Shown one piece after another: positions 62,600-64,000 of a stretch of 64,000 nt of DNA; the first letter of the stretch is position 1; each line of letters starts with the position of its first letter. A program made the position numbers and the translations under genes. This DNA comes from Microvirga thermotolerans (GTDB taxonomy: Bacteria; Pseudomonadota; Alphaproteobacteria; Rhizobiales; Beijerinckiaceae). The stretch spans positions 3,130,001 through 3,194,000 of the forward strand of contig NZ_CP045423.1 in the NCBI RefSeq assembly GCF_009363855.1, in the 5' to 3' direction. The notes under the pieces were generated by a model, which saw only the letters and a list, made by a program, of their open reading frames with translations, ran no database searches and was not told where the DNA came from.

Positions 62600-64000
62600 T
62601 TACCCGCGCAGCACCGCGCCGGTCTTCTTGCCGACCTCGGCGACGATCTTCGCGGAGACGGCCTCGATCTCGCTGTCGGTCAGCGTCTTATCCGTCGGCT
62701 GGAGGGTGACGGCGATCGCGACGGACTTCCTGCCCTCCTCGATCCCCGGCCCCTCGTAGACGTCGAACACGTTGATGCCCGCGATGAGCTGGCGCTCGGC
62801 CGCCTGGGCGGCCTTCACGATGTCGCCCGCCGCCACGTCGCGGCCGACCACGAAGGCGAAATCGCGGGCGATCGGCTGGAAGTCGGACAGCGTCAGCTTC
62901 GGCTTCATCTTCGTCGGCTTGGCCTTGGGCGGCGGGAGCGCGCTCAGGTCGATCTCGAAGGCCACCAGGGGGCCCTTCACGTCGAGGGCCCGGAGGATCT
63001 TCGGGTGGATCTCGCCGAAGGCGCCGACCACGTTCCTGGGCCCGAACTGCAGGGTGCCCGAGCGGCCCGGGTGGAACCAGGACGGTCCGCCTGCGACCAC
63101 CTGGAGACCGCCGGCGGGAACGCCGAGGGCCGCCAGGAGCGACATGGCGTCGGCCTTGGCGTCGAAGGCGTCCACGGACGACGCGCCGCCGTCCCAGTGC
63201 CGGCCGACGCCCTCGGCCCGGGCGGTGCCCCTGCGGATGGCGGCGGCCTTGATCGACTGCCCCTCCGGCTCGTCCGAGGCGAAGGTCTGACCGACCTCGA
63301 AGAGGGCGACATCGCCGAAGCCGCGATCGGCATTGCGCTGCGCGGCCTTCAGGAGGCCCGGCAGCAGGCTCGGCCGCATGTCGGACAGGTCCGCCGCGAT
63401 AGGATTGGCCAGCGCTAGGCGGCCGCTGCCGCCGCCGAACAGTTCGGCCTCGTCCCTGGCGATGAACGACCAGGTCACCGCCTCCACGAGGCCGCGGACC
63501 GCGAGCGCGCGGCGGGCCAGGACGGTGCGCTTCTGGATGAGGGTGAGGATCGGCCTGGCCACCGCCGCCTCGAGGCGCGGCATGGGCCGAGGCGCGATGC
63601 GGTCGAGACCGGCGACGCGTATGACCTCTTCCACCAGGTCCGCCTTGCCCTCGATGTCGGGCCGCCAGGACGGCGGCACCACGTCGACCCGCTCCCCGGA
63701 GCCTTCGACCGCGAACCCGAGCTTTTCCAGGATCCGCCGCGATTCGTCGGGCGCAAGGTCGAGACCGGACAGGCGCCGCACCTCGGACCAGGGGAAGGAG
63801 ACGACGCGGCGGGTCTCCGGGATCCTGCCCGCGACCACGGCCTCGCTCGGCTCGCCGCCGCACAGGTCCATGACCAGCTTCGTCGCAAGGTCGAGCCCCG
63901 GCACCGTGAAGGCCGGATCGACGCCGCGCTCGAACCGGTAGCGCGCATCCGTGATGATGCCGAGGCGCCGGCCCGACTGCGCAATGTTGAGCGGATCCCA
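62600..64000 (-). CDS. pheT: Phenylalanyl-tRNA synthetase beta subunit, partial (5' end outside the window)
   Basis: The C-terminal 466 of about 800 residues are present; the reading frame is open to the window end. It includes [12 protein letters not shown] of the B3/B4 region, the B5 domain ([16 protein letters not shown] to GFAV), the catalytic-like core fold, and the C-terminal ferredoxin-like anticodon-binding domain ([19 protein letters not shown] to GAVLRG). It forms the alpha2-beta2 synthetase with PheS, whose gene should lie further upstream beyond 64,000. Confidence 0.97.
   Translation of the reverse strand, partial: WDPLNIAQSGRRLGIITDARYRFERGVDPAFTVPGLDLATKLVMDLCGGEPSEAVVAGRIPETRRVVSFPWSEVRRLSGLDLAPDESRRILEKLGFAVEGSGERVDVVPPSWRPDIEGKADLVEEVIRVAGLDRIAPRPMPRLEAAVARPILTLIQKRTVLARRALAVRGLVEAVTWSFIARDEAELFGGGSGRLALANPIAADLSDMRPSLLPGLLKAAQRNADRGFGDVALFEVGQTFASDEPEGQSIKAAAIRRGTARAEGVGRHWDGGASSVDAFDAKADAMSLLAALGVPAGGLQVVAGGPSWFHPGRSGTLQFGPRNVVGAFGEIHPKILRALDVKGPLVAFEIDLSALPPPKAKPTKMKPKLTLSDFQPIARDFAFVVGRDVAAGDIVKAAQAAERQLIAGINVFDVYEGPGIEEGRKSVAIAVTLQPTDKTLTDSEIEAVSAKIVAEVGKKTGAVLRG

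Overview
The window is a gene-dense, GC-rich stretch of bacterial chromosome from an alphaproteobacterium, most likely of the order Hyphomicrobiales (Rhizobiales) and close to the Methylobacteriaceae / Microvirga / Bradyrhizobium groups. This is judged from the proteins and gene order: an alpha-type DnaX whose zinc-ligand region is replaced, a CycM-like membrane-anchored cytochrome c, the dnaX-ybaB-recR and def-fmt-truA strings, a Yej transporter with two binding proteins, and palindromic intergenic elements of the kind common in Rhizobiales. No database search was possible. No phage, insertion sequence or CRISPR array is visible. About 60 protein genes, one tRNA (Arg, ACG) and the small SRP RNA are supported.

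Layout. (1) 0.1-4.0 kb: tRNA-Arg, then a minus-strand operon of a TVP38-family membrane protein, a flavin disulfide-reductase relative that has lost its redox cysteines, and a histidine kinase with no adjacent response regulator. (2) 4.2-12.7 kb: rpmH-rnpA-yidC, a hexapeptide acetyltransferase, nudK, a CYTH-CHAD protein, engB, a DUF423 protein, argB and a HAD nucleotidase. (3) 12.7-16.8 kb: an RTX repeat protein, a DUF892 ferritin-like stress protein with a good EcfG-type promoter, and rmuC. (4) 16.9-25.5 kb: def-fmt-truA, the dap genes interrupted by an AT-richer DUF805 gene whose start lies at the edge of a perfect hairpin, recR-ybaB-dnaX, and ffs (SRP RNA). (5) 25.8-30 kb: a chromate-resistance pair (ChrA plus a rhodanese-ChrB-like protein) and a type III polyketide synthase with an ICMT-type methyltransferase. 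(6) 30-43.7 kb: HIT protein, nudC, kdsB-pheA-acetyltransferase, cycM, the yejA1-yejA2-DUF4260-yejB-yejE-yejF importer and a cation-diffusion-facilitator.

(7) 43.7-61.6 kb is the most coherent functional block: nucleoside uptake and breakdown. On the minus strand one compact operon runs from a BMP-family nucleoside-binding lipoprotein-like protein through its ATPase and two permeases (with a VOC protein between), then cdd, punA, deoC, deoA and a GhrA-like reductase. On the plus strand lie deoB and a URC1-URC4-upp cluster, which is the gene set of the URC route for uracil catabolism. Together they could import nucleosides, deaminate cytidine, split nucleosides by phosphorolysis, send deoxyribose phosphate to glycolysis through DeoB and DeoC, and degrade uracil through Upp/URC1/URC4. 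(8) 61.7-64 kb: a MoeB/ThiF-like E1 enzyme and the 3' part of pheT, cut by the window end.

The least conventional elements are the URC cluster beside the deo operon, the cysteine-less oxidoreductase with TVP38 and orphan kinase, the PKS-ICMT pair, the hairpin-embedded DUF805 gene in the dap operon, and two mosaic repeats that flank HIT-nudC as direct repeats and overlap gene ends.
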